From Heterohyrax brucei (Eukaryota; Chordata; Mammalia; Hyracoidea; Procaviidae), in assembly GCA_028571685.1 (NCBI GenBank), contig CM053154.1, forward strand, positions 6,547,501-6,611,500: a stretch of DNA of 64,000 nucleotides. The letters run 5' to 3'. Positions 1 through 10,460 of this stretch are shown here, in pieces. Positions within the stretch are counted from its first letter, which is position 1. Every line of letters starts with the position of its first letter. The position numbers were made by a program, and so were the translations under genes. Below the pieces are notes generated by a model, which did not search any database, was not told the DNA's origin, and saw nothing but the letters and a program-made list of their open reading frames with translations.

Positions 1-159
1 AGCCAAGTTGTGTCATCTGCATAACCCAGGTTTTTTTTAATGAGTCTTCCTGTCAAGGTTAGCTAGGGAACCTGATCTCTGCCCCCACATACAAACAAAT
101 TTTACTCCAGAATCTAACATTTTCTGGGGAGAACAAAGGTCGTGGTTTGCATTATAGAA

Positions 160-620
160 CACACACGGTATTGATAAGGTTACCAAGGGAACCTGATCTG
201 CCACACACCAACAGTTCTTGCTAGCAGTTTGTGATGCAAATGAAGTTCTTGCTGGCAGTTGTGATGCAAATATAACAGCTCCACTCGCGGTTGTAAAGGG
301 GCTATGGTGGCCTCAAACCCAGTCCAAAACCAAGTTACTACCTCCTTGCCTCCCATCTGTGACATCGCTCCCTGCTTTTGCCAATAAAAGGCACCTGAAA
401 AATCTATGCAGAGTCTTGATCCACTCATGAAGAATGACCCGTTCCGTCTTTGGAACATACTTTCCCTTAATAAACGTTCTTGTCATTTGCTACCAAAAAG
501 GGTGCATCCTCGTGTGCTTTGGGGGAAGGGTAGCCCGGATTGCCACCCATCCGGAGACTAAAATTGCTAGCTCCATCTCCGGAACCCAAATCAGGTCACT
601 TGGTGTCTAGTCAGTTACAT
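160..620 (+). repeat. Probable endogenous-retrovirus LTR (solo or fragment)
   Basis: The stretch has an LTR-like layout: a U3-like part with a 30-bp tandem duplication, two AATAAA signals (383-388 and 469-474), and a U5-like part ('ggagactaaaattgctagctcc'-type, about 555-590). Copies of the phrase 'gggaacctgatct' at 65 and 187, about 121 bp apart, suggest an internal duplication that may extend the element left to position 1. No gag, pol or env reading frame was seen. The family is not recognised, and neither TG...CA ends nor a target duplication could be fixed. Confidence 0.4.
210..271 (+). repeat. Two 30-bp tandem units each containing an octamer motif ATGCAAAT
   Basis: The unit 'agttcttgctagcag...gtgatgcaaat' occurs twice, with exact ATGCAAAT octamers at 234-241 and 264-271. 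The octamer is the canonical POU/Oct binding site. Tandem octamers are a common design of LTR enhancers. Binding is inferred only. Confidence 0.6.
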
Positions 621-647
621 GACCTTGGTACTCCTCCAGTCCTGTTC

Positions 648-985
648 TTCATGTAGTCCAGCTTCTCAAATTACTTGCTCAGCTTACAGATTGCACAGGT
701 ATGGTGACAGGTGTCCTGACACACACCTTTCTTGACATTATGCCATGTGGTATCCCCTTGTTCTCTTCCAGTGACTGTCTCTTGATCCACATACAGGGTC
801 CTCATGAGCACAGTTAACTGTTCTAGCCGCCTCATTCTTCTCAATATTGTCCATGATTTATGATCCACACACTCAAATCCCTTTGCATAGTCAGTGACAC
901 ACAGGTAAACATCTTTCTGGTATTCCCTGCTTTCAGCCGAGATCCATCTGATGTCCCTGGTTCCATATCCTCTTCAGAATGCTTC
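648..985 (-). mobile_element. RTE-type LINE fragment, antisense
   Basis: On the minus strand this carries part of the RTE reverse transcriptase, including the 'ysfaKAFDcV'-type region near 870-890 ('tgcatagtcagtgacacacag'-like on the plus strand). The order of landmarks (tagtccagcttctc, cacacctttcttgac, ccccttgttct, ttgatccacatacagg, tttctggtattc) is colinear with the RTE copy at 5695-7338 read in reverse. It is heavily decayed and has no open frame. Confidence 0.72.
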
Positions 986-1002
986 TAGTTAAGTTCCAGC
1001 AG

Positions 1003-1115
1003 AGGTTCTCAAAGTAATTATACTTAAGAGTCAGCTGGGGGATCTTGTTAAAATGTAGATTCTGATTTAGTATGTCTGGAGTGGAAATACAAATTCTCAG
1101 CAGGGGTACACATTA
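1003..1115 (+). repeat. MER5-like hAT DNA transposon relic
   Basis: The words 'gaggttctcaaagta', 'gatcttgttaaaatgtagattctgatt' (read in parts) and 'caaattctcagcag' follow the order of the mammal-wide MER5A element. It is old and truncated, with no coding capacity. Confidence 0.5.
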
Positions 1116-1328
1116 GACCTCAGAGGTTGCAGGTCCTGCTTGTCCCATGAACCGGCAAGGTCAGGCAGTGGTCAGGGGAAGAGCAGGGCTGCATGTCCCT
1201 ATTCTTGGCTCTATGCTACTCTGCTGGCTGATCGCTGCTGAGGGAGAACAGCAGGGACATTCTGACTATTAAAGAAAAGGTAATAACTTTTAAAATAACT
1301 GTCTTTTTGGGGTCTCTTTGCTGCCTCT

Positions 1329-1822
1329 GTTGGTCATCTAGAACTGCTCTAACAGAAATAGTGCAAGTGGATGGCTTTAAAAGAGAAATTTTATTTTGTC
1401 ACAGTCCAGTAGGCTAGAACTCCAATTTCAGGGCATCAGCTCCAGGGGAAGGCCTTCTCTGCTGGCTCTGGAGGCAGGTCCTTGTCATCAGTCTTCCCCT
1501 GGACTGGGAGCTTCTGAGGTGCAGGGACCCTGGTCCTTTCCAAAGGACACACTCAGCTTCCGGTACTGCTTCTTGATGGCATCAGGTCCCCAAATCTCTG
1601 GCTAGCTTTTCTCATTGCTATCTCAAGAGATTGCCTCAAGGCACAATACAATCTTACACACTGAGTCCTGCCCCACCAACAGAGCTGCCGCCCATCCTCC
1701 CTCATCAACGTCATAGAGGCAGGGTTTACAGCCTACCAGAACAACACAAAACAGCAGGCACTGAGGCCTAGCCCAACTGTCATACACTTTTTTTGCGGGG
1801 AACACAGTTCAATCCCTGAGAC
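1329..1822 (-). repeat. MaLR-type LTR (MLT/MST-like), antisense
   Basis: On the plus strand it starts 'tgttggtcatctagaact', passes 'aaattttattttgtcacag' (which on the minus strand is a polyadenylation region with AATAAA-like sequence) and ends 'gaacacagttcaatccctg'. It aligns block by block with a second copy at 46397-46843. The resemblance to reverse-complemented MaLR LTRs is from memory. It is non-coding, and no internal retroviral region is attached. Confidence 0.6.
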
Positions 1823-1984
1823 TGCCTTCTGCTGTCTTTTGAATTTGCCACTTCCTGCGTACCTGTAAGTGAATCCTCACCCTGTTCTGCAGAACAGTGA
1901 GGGCCACAACGCATCTTAGGAAAGACAGAAGCCTGCTCCCAGCATAGCTGCCCCCCCACCCCCAGCAATGCCAGTGCCCTCAGG

Positions 1985-2085
1985 GTCTGTGTTTCTCAAA
2001 GTGCATTTCTTAGATCACTGACATCACAGTAAGTGGGGCTCCCTGTTAAAATGTGCATGCGTGGGATCCGTGCCTGGGGGAGGGG
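1985..2085 (+). repeat. MER5-like relic
   Basis: The run 'gtttctcaaagtgcatttcttagatcac' (in parts), followed by 'ctccctgttaaaatgtgcatgcgtgg', resembles a degraded MER5A element. It is short and weakly supported. Confidence 0.35.
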
Positions 2086-2099
2086 AACAGCAGTTGTCA

Positions 2100-3170
2100 C
2101 GTCCTAGGTGACAGCCTGCACGAGGAGCTGACAGCTGCCTCGTGCTGAGCACTGATTACCCCCAGGGTCTGCAGGCACAGGTCCTTGGCAAAGAAGGAGT
2201 TGAGCAGTGGGACAATTTTTGAGCCTGCCTTCAGTGTAAGCATGGATGGCGAGGGCCGGGACCCGCTAGCGCTGCCTGGGCCATGGGCCGTTCGTTCCCG
2301 TGGAGTTCTCTTCACTGCTTCCCACCGCTGCAGCAAAACCAAAGTGAGGACCGAGGGTCTTCTTCCTGGCCTCCCCCAGGTTGGGTGCTGTTTTAAGAGC
2401 CACAGCACACTGCTTTGGACGCACCAGCGATTTGCTGTTCGAGTGTCGCCTCTTCTAATTATGAGACATGTGAGCCGGGATGAAGAGATGCCACACGGAA
2501 ACTCAGGCTTCCTCCACGGGGCCTGGAAATACAGCCGCATCCCACCTTCTTTGGTCCAATCCCACCCCGTTTTTGATCAGCAGTAGCACCTGATTTCATG
2601 GTCACAGGCTTATCTGGGCTATTGTCCATCCAGCTTGGGCATTTGGTTTTCATTATTTCTTCCCTCTGGGCTTGGGTCCCCATGATGCCAGGCAGCAGGG
2701 AGCCAGTGAAATCTAGTCCAAACCAGCAAGGGGGCAGGGCTGCAGGGAGGAGGGAGCGCTTGTTGCTTGGAAGCGGGAGAACTGAGTCGTCTCCTCGGGC
2801 AAGCTCACCTGGCCCCAGCCACCTCCAGAATCCCGCCTGGCTGGATGCCCTCTGAAGCTAGGAACCTGTGCCCACGTGCTCCTGGCCAGGAGGAGATGAC
2901 TGTGGAAAGGTGGCCGGTCCCATGCACTCATACGTCATGCACTAGCCAGACCGGCGGCCGGCAGAGAAAGCAACCTCTTTGGTCATGCTGAGGTTTCCAG
3001 CCTGGAGTGCTCCTCCACAAGCAGCTCCCCATTTCCGGCCTCTGACCCTCGAGCTGATGTCTCCGTGCTGTCACAACGAACCTTGGATGAGGAGTGCTGG
3101 GGACTAAGATCCCTGACATCCTGGTTGGTGTCCTGGGAAGGGGGTTTACTGCCTGTCTTAGAATGGATGC
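2100..3170. other. Unassigned sequence upstream of the first coding exon
   Basis: It is moderately GC-rich. Several overlapping frames are open, but none has a recognisable domain or consistent splice sites. Untranslated 5' exons of C10orf90 could lie here or upstream of the window; I could not identify any. Confidence 0.3.
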
Positions 3171-3362
3171 GGAGCCCGGGTCGTGCAGTGGTTAAATGCT
3201 TGACTGCTAACCAGACGGCTGGCAAAACCACCAGCTGTTCCATAGGAGAAAGGTGAGGCACCTCTCCTAAAGGTTTATAGCCGAGACACGTCTCTGGGGG
3301 TCGCTCTCCTCTGTCCTGCAAGGTCTCGGTGATTCAAATCAACTTGATGGTGATATTTTTTA
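3171..3362 (+). mobile_element. Afrotherian tRNA-derived SINE (long variant) abutting the first coding exon
   Basis: The head 'ggagcccgggtcgtgcagtg' holds the A box and 'gctaaccagacggctggca' follows. The middle has 'ccataggagaaaggtg', and the 3' body has 'ctctgtcctgcaaggtctcg' then 'gattcaaatcaacttgatgg'. The long variant carries an extra internal segment compared with the common 160-bp form. It ends about 50 bp before the splice acceptor at 3413, so it forms part of the intron just upstream of the branch-point region. Confidence 0.75.
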
Positions 3363-3440
3363 ATTTTATGACAAGGGACTGTGCAAATAATTGGAATCTT
3401 TTTCCATTTGCAGGGGCCTCTGGCATCACAAAATACAAAA

Positions 3441-4545
3441 ATGATTTCATCCATACTCATCTCACAGCTGGTTGATGAGGATAAATCAAGAGACAAACGG
3501 GCAGTGTTGCCGGTGCCATGTGCCACCACCCAGCTTCGTGGTCACCACGTGAAGTCGTCTCTGGCTGACCACAGTGGGGACGAGATCAGCAGGGCACTGG
3601 CCTTCCTTCCCGGTGGGTTAGGAAGTCAGACACCTTCAGAAATGCAACGCGTCGGGACAGAGCTGCCGCCCCAGGAGGGAAGCCTGTGCAGGGGTCCCCG
3701 CAAGGGGTTCGCATCCATCAGTGTCACAGCCAGGCGTGTGGCCCCCCCTGCTGGCACCCTTCTGTGGGGGAGCCCAGGGGACCCACTGTGTACCCAGCAT
3801 GGGGCTGGGGACACAGTGCACATGGACTCCTCTGCTCTGGCCAGCAATGCGGGGCCAGGAGGACCCCACAGACCTTCAGGCTGCACAGAATTCTGTAGAA
3901 ATGGCTCTGGAGTGCCACCGGAGGTCCCTGAGGCCCAACCGTGGCTGCATGAGGGACACAAGTACTGGGTCACCCACAGCAATGGCAGAGAGGACAGCTT
4001 ATCTTCGGGCAGCCCACGCCGGGGAAGGGGTCCCCTCCTGGTTAGCTCCTGTGTCCACCTCCGAGTGTCTCAGCCATGTCCGAATTCCATTTACTACCTG
4101 GACAAGTCTCTGTCTGTCCCTATCAAGCAACCTCCGCCTGCCAGTCGCCAAGTACACAGGTCTGTCCTGTCCCTCCACCTGAACTGCAGTTCCCACAGAT
4201 CAACACCAGATGGAGTCGGTGGCCTGGCTAACGGAGAGCCAATGAGCGGTGCCCTCAGGCCCACGTCCCCAGAGGGAAACCCGAGTCGTCCAGGCCCGAG
4301 CTGGACCCCAGGACTGCGGGGAAGTTACTTGGAAGAAGACTCAGCACTGGCGTGGGCACGTTTGAGGAACAGTCCGTGTCCTTGGAGCACCTCACCCGCC
4401 TTGGGAAAAACAGGGCTGGAGGGTGTTAGAGTGAGCCACGGTGACCCAGGGAAAGGGAGAGAAGACCACGGGGCCCACTGCTACGCCAGCAGTGTCCCCA
4501 CCAACCAGATGACCATCCACATCCCTGGCTGGAGCTATGCTGCAG
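3441..4545 (+). CDS. C10orf90: C10orf90 (FATS), large first coding exon
   Basis: This exon encodes residues 1 to about 368 of a C10orf90/FATS orthologue. In human and mouse this p53-responsive protein is reported to act as a ubiquitin ligase that stabilises p53, to affect HDAC1/p21 signalling, and to associate with the centrosome. The exon itself starts at 3414, after a pyrimidine-rich tract ending in 'ccatttgcag'. The ATG at 3441 opens with MISSILISQ, which I recall as the human start, and the frame is also open upstream to the acceptor. Conserved blocks I recognise are GFASISVTARRV (about residues 90-101), KYWVTH, SSCVHLRVSQPCPNSIYY, DKSLSVPI, HRSVLSLHLNCSSHR and HIPGWSY at the end. The donor is GCAG/gtgagt, leaving phase 1. 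The sequence is low-complexity and probably disordered, rich in Ser, Pro and Gly, with no signal peptide or membrane segment. There is no stop in the coding frame. Identification is from remembered homologues, not alignment. Confidence 0.92.
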
Positions 4546-5690
4546 GTGAGTGCCCACTGACCGGCAGATGCGGGGTCAGACACGGCCCAGACACCTGCCG
4601 CGGGAGTCGGTGTAGACACCCAGCCACCATAGGTGTGAAGGGTGCCTCCTGCGAACATCAGCCCTGTGGGCCTTCCCTCCTCGGGAGGCCTGGGCTTTGC
4701 TGGCAGATGATGGCTCCATACTGATGTCTGACTTCAACGGGTTTTCTTAGGGGACACTTCATAGATTATGAGAGACAGCCTCTCAAGTTACTGTTTGCAA
4801 CTGTAGCTCCAGAGCATGTAGTGAGTGAGGACATAGGGCCCCCAAGTGGGGTTCATTAAGCCTTGGCACCCCTCTCTCCAGGGCACGGTGAGAAGGACAA
4901 AGTGCTGTCCACCCTCCTGAGGTGGTGTCCCTCTGTGGCAAACGTCTGCACATTTCGAGGTTTCTAGAGTTCTGCACTCTTTAGTTTTCAGTCAGATGGT
5001 TGACTGTTTACAGATAAGCCTCAGCAACCTGGTTAAGGCTAGACAAAGCACCCTGGGAATTATTCGGTATTTAATGAGATCACACACCTAGTGACCGTTT
5101 TCATTTTTCAAAAAAAAAAAGTCTTTCCCCACAACCATCAACTCTCTCTTCGTGGTGACAGAGAAAAACAGCATTGTCATGCTGGTCACCTCAGGCAGGT
5201 CAAGTTTAAAGTGGAGAACCGGGGCTGGTATCAGGGGCAACATCAGAAAACTTCCAGCTATCACTCAGTTATAGTATGATTATCCAGGGAGTGGCAGGAA
5301 CAAGGCCAAGGCCATTGATTTCTAGGCTCTCATCACCGTTTTTCCTCCTTTTCAAGTTCCTTAGCCTCTCTCAGCCGAACTGTTTTCATGTCAGTGGCTA
5401 ACTGGGGTTAAATCTTCATACACATGTCACCCAGCATAGAGGTAAGAGGTACTTCTCTCTGGTTGGCTGTTGGAGGTTTGCCGTGTACGTATACCAGTCC
5501 GGCACTGAGGATCCTACCAGAGGACCTCTCTGAGTTCCAAGATGAAGGGCTTAAGAAAATCACATCTGTGCCTTGTTTTGCAAGCTTGATGTATTCTGAG
5601 TATGATTCCTGTATCTTGTTATCTTTGGGTCTCAAATTGATTCCTGTTTTGCACATCTTCAAGATGACAAAGACTGGCTTTCTGGGATAC
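4546..5690. other. Intronic sequence, no repeat recognised
   Basis: There is an A run at 5110-5120 and otherwise mixed sequence. Open frames here (for example 5424-5693) lack homology that I can recognise and are probably chance. Confidence 0.3.
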
Positions 5691-5694
5691 TAGT

Positions 5695-7338
5695 GGCAGT
5701 CTGCCGCCTTCTCAGAGACCCTCACTGGAAAGTGGTAGTTGAACTGCTTCATTGGAGGTGGTCTCAGCAGTCCCAGGGTGTGACGCAGCACACTTCCTTG
5801 CTCACGTTACTCAGGACTGCTGTCTGCCAGCGCAGTGCGGAAGGAAGGCTGATTCCGGAGGCACGGTGTGATTCAGAACTGCTGGCACTGGAGGAAGAAG
5901 CCCAAGCTGCGGTGAAGGCCTTGGTGACAAGCAGGCCTCCAGCAATCGACAAAATATCAGTGGAGATGTTTCAGCCAGGGGATACGGTGCTGGCCGTGCT
6001 CTCTGACCTATGCCAAGACAGATAGCTGGAGGACAGCTACGTGGCCAACTGACTGGGGAAGATCCATATTTGTGCCCAAACCAAAGAAAGGTGATCCAAC
6101 AGAGTGTGGAGATTATTGGACAGTATCGTTAACATGATACACAAGTAAAATTTTTCTGAAGATGAATCACAAATGTTTGTGATAACACATCAACGGGCGA
6201 CTGCCAGAAATTTAAGCCAGGTTCAGAAGAGGACATGGAGTGAAGGACACCATTGCTGATATCACGTAGATCTTGGCTGAAAGCAGAGAATACCAGAACA
6301 ACATTAACCTGTGTTTTATTAACTATGCAAAGGCATTCGACTTGTGTGGGTCATAAAATACAGCAAACATTGTGAAGAAAGAGAATCTCAGAACACTTCA
6401 TTATAGTCATGCAGGACCTGTGCATAGACCAGGAAGCAGTCATTTGAACAGAACAAGGGGGTGCTGTGTGGTTTAAAATCAGGACAAGTATGCATTAGGG
6501 TTGTATCCTTTCACCATGTTATGCTCAGCAAGTGATCCAAGAAGCTCCCCATGTAAAGAAGAACGCAGCATCAGGACCAGCGGAAGACTCATTAACAACC
6601 TGTGATACACAGATGGCACACTCTTTGCTTGTTGAAAGTTAAGGGGACTTGAAGCTCTAACTGACAAAGATCAAAGATGGTAGCCTTCAGTACAGATTGC
6701 ACCACAACAAAAATCCTCACAAGTGGACCAATAAACAACATCCTAGTAAACAGAAAAAAGATGGAAGTTGTCAAGGATTTCACATTTTGTGAATCCACAG
6801 TGACTGCCCATGGAAGCAGCCGTCAGGAAAAGCGATGGGATATCACACTGGGAAAATGCGCTGAAAAAGTCCTCTTGGAAGTGTAGAAAAGGAAAGCTGT
6901 CACTTTGAGGACTTGGGTATACCAGACCCAAGGCTTCCTGTTCTCTAATGGCTTCATCTGCCTGTGAAACCTGGGCAATGAGGAAAGGCAGAGAATGGAG
7001 CCGAATACTGAATAGCCTGTGGGCTGATGGAACAAGGACGTCTGTCTTGGAAGAAGGACAGTCAGAATGCTCTTTAAAAGTGAGGATGGCAAGACTTCAT
7101 CTCTCATACTTGGAACATATTATCAGGAGGGACCAGTCCTTGGAGGAGGACATCGTGAGAATCAGTGAAAGAGAGGAGGACCCTTGATGAGGTGGGCTGG
7201 CACGGTGGCTGCAATGATGGGCTCGAGTCAGCAAGTCTGAGGGTGGCGCAGGATGGGGCAGTGTCTTGTTGGGTTGTACACAGGACTGCTGTGAAGTCAG
7301 AGCTGACTCGATGGCCCCTGACAGCAGCCATAACAAAC
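5695..7338 (+). mobile_element. RTE-type LINE, 3' half, decayed
   Basis: The segment encodes pieces of RTE reverse transcriptase in changing frames. An N-terminal part lies at 5860-5990 (LALEEEAQAAVKAL), the palm region follows with 'gcaaaggcattcgact' at 6331, and the thumb-like part is at 6677-6886 (KILTSGPINNILV). It runs to the RTE 3' end, with 'gtcagagctgactcgatggc' at 7298-7317 and a short CAGCAGCCATAACAA tail. Many stops and frameshifts are present. The final 40 bp match the SINE 3' end, the expected sign that the SINE borrows this LINE's machinery. Confidence 0.8.
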
Positions 7339-7384
7339 CTAGGTCCCAGCTCTCATGAGGGAGTATATGTTGGTGCATTGTGTG

Positions 7385-7417
7385 TATATTATAGATAGGC
7401 AGACAGACAGACAGAGG
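7385..7417 (+). repeat. Short GATA/AGAC simple repeat
   Basis: 'gataggcagacagacagac' and flanks form a microsatellite-like tract directly before a SINE. Confidence 0.6.
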
Positions 7418-7423
7418 CATTCA

Positions 7424-7616
7424 GTCCCTGGGTGGAGCGAATGGTTTGCACTGGTGTACTAACCTCACAGTTGGCATTTTGACCCTGCCCAGCAGCACCA
7501 CAGGAGAAAGGCCTGGCAGTCTACTTCTAGAAAGATGACAACAAGAAAACTCTGTGGATCAGTCTCTCTGTATGTGGGGTTGCTGTGTGTTAGAATCGAC
7601 TCTGTGGCGATGGATG
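7424..7616 (+). mobile_element. SINE, older long subfamily
   Basis: It starts 'gtccctgggtggagcgaatg', has the long-form internal segment 'gagaaaggcctggcagtc', and ends 'gaatcgactctgtggcgatg'. It is the first of four SINE units stacked head to tail up to 8047. Confidence 0.75.
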
Positions 7617-7637
7617 TCTCACTCAACAGCTATGGAT

Positions 7638-7796
7638 GGAAACCCTGGTGGTGTAGTGAATATGTGCTGTGACTGCTAATCAAAGGGTCAACAGTGTAAA
7701 TTCACCAGGTGCTCCTTGGAAACTTGGTGGGATAGTCCTACGCTGTCCTATGGGGTCGTTATGAGTCAGACTCAACAGCAATGGATTTTTTTTTTT
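7638..7796 (+). mobile_element. SINE, common short form
   Basis: It starts 'ggaaaccctggtggtgtag' and has a degraded B box 'cagtgtaaattcacc'. The 3' end is 'atgagtcagactcaacagca' plus a T-rich tail. Confidence 0.85.
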
Positions 7797-7798
7797 AA

Positions 7799-7835
7799 GG
7801 TATGAGTCAGACACGACTCGACAGCAGTGGGTATA
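7799..7835 (+). mobile_element. SINE 3'-end fragment
   Basis: Only 'tatgagtcagacacgactcg' and 'acagcagtggg' remain, directly after the tail of the previous copy. This could be a separate 5'-truncated insertion or a duplicated tail. Confidence 0.55.
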
Positions 7836-7844
7836 TATACTGTT

Positions 7845-8047
7845 GTGGCCCTGAGTGATGATGACAGTTAACACGCTTGGCCACCAACTGGGAAGTTGGT
7901 GGGTCGAGTCCACCCAGGGGCATGCAGGCAGAAAGCCCTGGAGATTTGCTTTTAAAAAACCAGCCGTCAGAAATCCTACAGAGCACAGTTCCGCTTAGAC
8001 ATGCATGCAGCTGCCACAAAGTGGGGTGGACCTGACGGCAACAGATA
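7845..8047 (+). mobile_element. SINE, older long subfamily
   Basis: The head 'gtggccctgagtgatgatga' is followed by 'ggtgggtcgagtccacccag' (B box) and the internal 'gcagaaagccctggagattt'. It ends 'gtggacctgacggcaacaga'. Confidence 0.7.
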
Positions 8048-8158
8048 GCGTGTATGGGGGTGTGTGTGAGATATGCGTACACACACATTTTGAAATGACT
8101 GTCCACCTTGTCTTTGCACAGGGACGAGGCCAGCTGGGGACTCAGCCAGCTTGACAAG

Positions 8159-8187
8159 GCAGCAGCAGCAGCAGGAGCAGCAGCAAT
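8159..8187 (+). repeat. Short (CAG)n run
   Basis: About nine CAG-like triplets, interrupted by one GGAG. It is too short to suggest expansion behaviour. Confidence 0.7.
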
Positions 8188-8399
8188 AGTCTGTCTCCCT
8201 GGTCTCCTCTGTCTTCCGAGGTGCTGGGGTTCGCTGTCCTTACTGCCCTCGCTAAGCCCAGGCCAGATCCCGAGGTTGGCTGTCAGGGAACGCTTTGCCT
8301 TTCTCTGAGAACGGGAATGGGAAGCCGTTCTTAGCCGGAGGCCAGGTCTCTTTCCTCCTCTGTGTAAACTTCCAATTTTCAGCTTTACTTTCTGAGAGA

Positions 8400-8940
8400 C
8401 TCTGGTTTATGAATCAGTGACTTTCCACTTGGGAGAAATATTTAAAGATAATAGTACTAAAATTGAAAATGCGGCATATGCATAATCATTTTGCCACACA
8501 GTTTTTGTCTATTAAGGCTATATTAATAAAAATGACTGTAAGACATTTTAAAACTATAATATGCATAGAAATGTTAAATGATGTAATTAATTGATAAATG
8601 CTCTGAGAGATTTTTAAGGCAATTTTGACACGGTTTTTAGATTGGTTAGACCACTGAAATGCCTCTGAGTCCCACAGACTTATTGGCAAGAGGGAAATAC
8701 AGGCAGCTGTCAGGGAGCTTCAGCTGAACTGCAGTGAATATTTAAGGAAAGGGCTTGAGCCAAGCATTATGACTCTCCTTACTGATGAAGAGTCTAGAAA
8801 ACATACAGCCTGCATGATACCGTCCTCCGGTTGAGGCACATCTGTGTCCACTCAGTGTCCCATGGTGTGAAATAATAATTTGGATTTATAGCACTTTTCA
8901 CCAAAGAATATTTAAAAATAACTGTAGCCAGATCCCAAAC
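8400..8940. other. AT-rich intronic block without recognised repeats
   Basis: It includes 'catatgcataatcatt' and 'gtaattaattgataaatg', which resemble POU and homeodomain sites. No SINE, LINE or frame is recognisable. It may be a conserved non-coding element, but conservation cannot be tested here. Confidence 0.25.
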
Positions 8941-9489
8941 ATTCATCTCAGAGGACAGCGAAACCTGGGAAATGCCCCCAAGCTAGTTTTGGCTTTGGCA
9001 TAGAAAAGGGTTTGGGTTGTGACTTTGTGAAGACTCCCCTTGTAGATGACTGCCCTGGGTGGGTAGTATAATTTTATACTCCGAGGGCTGACCTCCCTCA
9101 GACTAGTGACATATCCCTGAGATTCCCAGCCCACCCTGCATCTCGTGGCGTCATTCTCCTGTCGGAGGAAAGGGATGCAGAGAGGCCAGGGGAGTCTTGA
9201 GCACCCCGTTTCAGAGTTGCTGGCTCTCCTTTTCTCACTCCGTGAACTTGGGGAAGCCACAGAGGCTCTCTGGGCCTTTTTCCTGCCCTAGGCAGTGAGG
9301 CGGGAGCGGGAGCTGGCTTTGCAGAGGGTCCCTGCAGATGCCACAGCGCTCCTGCTCCCCTTGCCCGAGGAAGAGGTGGGGGTCAGCACATCCCTGTGAC
9401 AGGGAGCCTCAGCCACCAAGTCCCAGCCGTTGAAGAGTGGGCGCCACCATTCGGGGCTCTGGCCTCAGATGCATGCAAGGGCGTGCGCG

Positions 9490-9905
9490 GATGGGCACAC
9501 CCTCACCCACTTGCACACACACTGCTCACCCACAGACAGAGCCCTTGACACGCTCACACAAGCGTACCCTCACAGACTTACCCACTCTTACACTCTGAGA
9601 CGTGCCCCTCCCACACTCACACCCACCCACCCACACACACCCTCACACTTGTGGGCACACACATCCCTCACACTTGCGTGCATGCACATCCCTTGCACAC
9701 TCATGCACATCCTCATACCCGCAGCCTCACACAACACACCCCTCAGACACTCATGCAGACACAGCCCCACTCTCACATGCATTCTCACATACTCACACAC
9801 TTGCAAACACACACACCCCCCGCATGCACTCACACCCTTCCCTCACGTGTGTGCACTCACACCCGTTCCTCACAGACTTGCGCCCACTCACACCCCGCCG
9901 TGGGC
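9490..9905 (+). repeat. Degenerate CA/CTCACAC-rich tandem tract
   Basis: About 400 bp are dominated by CACAC, CTCACA and CATGCACA words with no fixed period. It creates long open frames in several phases (His/Thr/Pro-rich on +, Val/Cys-rich on -), all artefacts of composition. It can adopt Z-DNA-like conformations; that is inference. Confidence 0.85.
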
Positions 9906-10299
9906 CCACCCCTGCGCCCCCCCTGCCCTGCACCCCCCTCATTACATGGTCTGGCAGAAGGCCCTACAAACTGTGTTCCTGAAGGGGCCTTGGCGCACGC
10001 CCCCAGAAAGATGGCTGAGATCGGTGACAGTGTCCCACTCCCAAACACTTGTCATAGCAGACAGGTGTGGCCACAGGGACTAAGAACGCCCAGACCGATG
10101 GGCACCTGTTCTCTGTCTCTGGCTGAGCGTTTAGGCGTTGGCTTCCTCTGTGCCCGTCTCCTCACTGTACGTCTTACTGTTTCATCTCTGCTGTTAATAA
10201 GCATCCTGCTAGCATCCGGCTTGCTGCTTCTTTACAAATCCTGCACCCTGTTCTAAGAAAGACTTTATTATCATCACTTTCATCATCCCTGTTGTACCA

Positions 10300-10460
10300 G
10301 CAAGCGCAGCATGCCCTGAGTACCTGATCAGTGCCACATCCTGGCCACATCCTTCATATTCGTTATTTTAAGTCATCCAAACCATTCTCTGAAGAGATCA
10401 TCGTCCCTAGTTTGAGACAAATGAGGCTTGAAGGTCACCCAGGCCCAAGTGGCCGTTAGC
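10300..10460 (-). repeat. MIR-like ancient SINE
   Basis: The order 'ctgatcagtgccacatcctg', 'gttattttaagtcatccaaacc' (parts) and 'gtttgagacaaatgaggctt' then 'gaaggtcacccag' fits the central core of MIR. It is strongly diverged. Confidence 0.45.

Noticed and set aside
2097..2586. Two overlapping frames of 133-147 codons on opposite strands upstream of the first exon
   Set aside because: No domain, no consistent splice sites and no remembered homologue.
4546..4724. Extension of the large exon's frame beyond 4545
   Set aside because: The strong donor gtgagt at 4546 and the in-phase continuation at 48073 with conserved residues show this part is intron.
9430..10256. Long overlapping frames (up to 217 codons) read as proteins
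   Set aside because: They arise from the CA-rich tract, exist in several phases and both strands, and have repeat-like composition.
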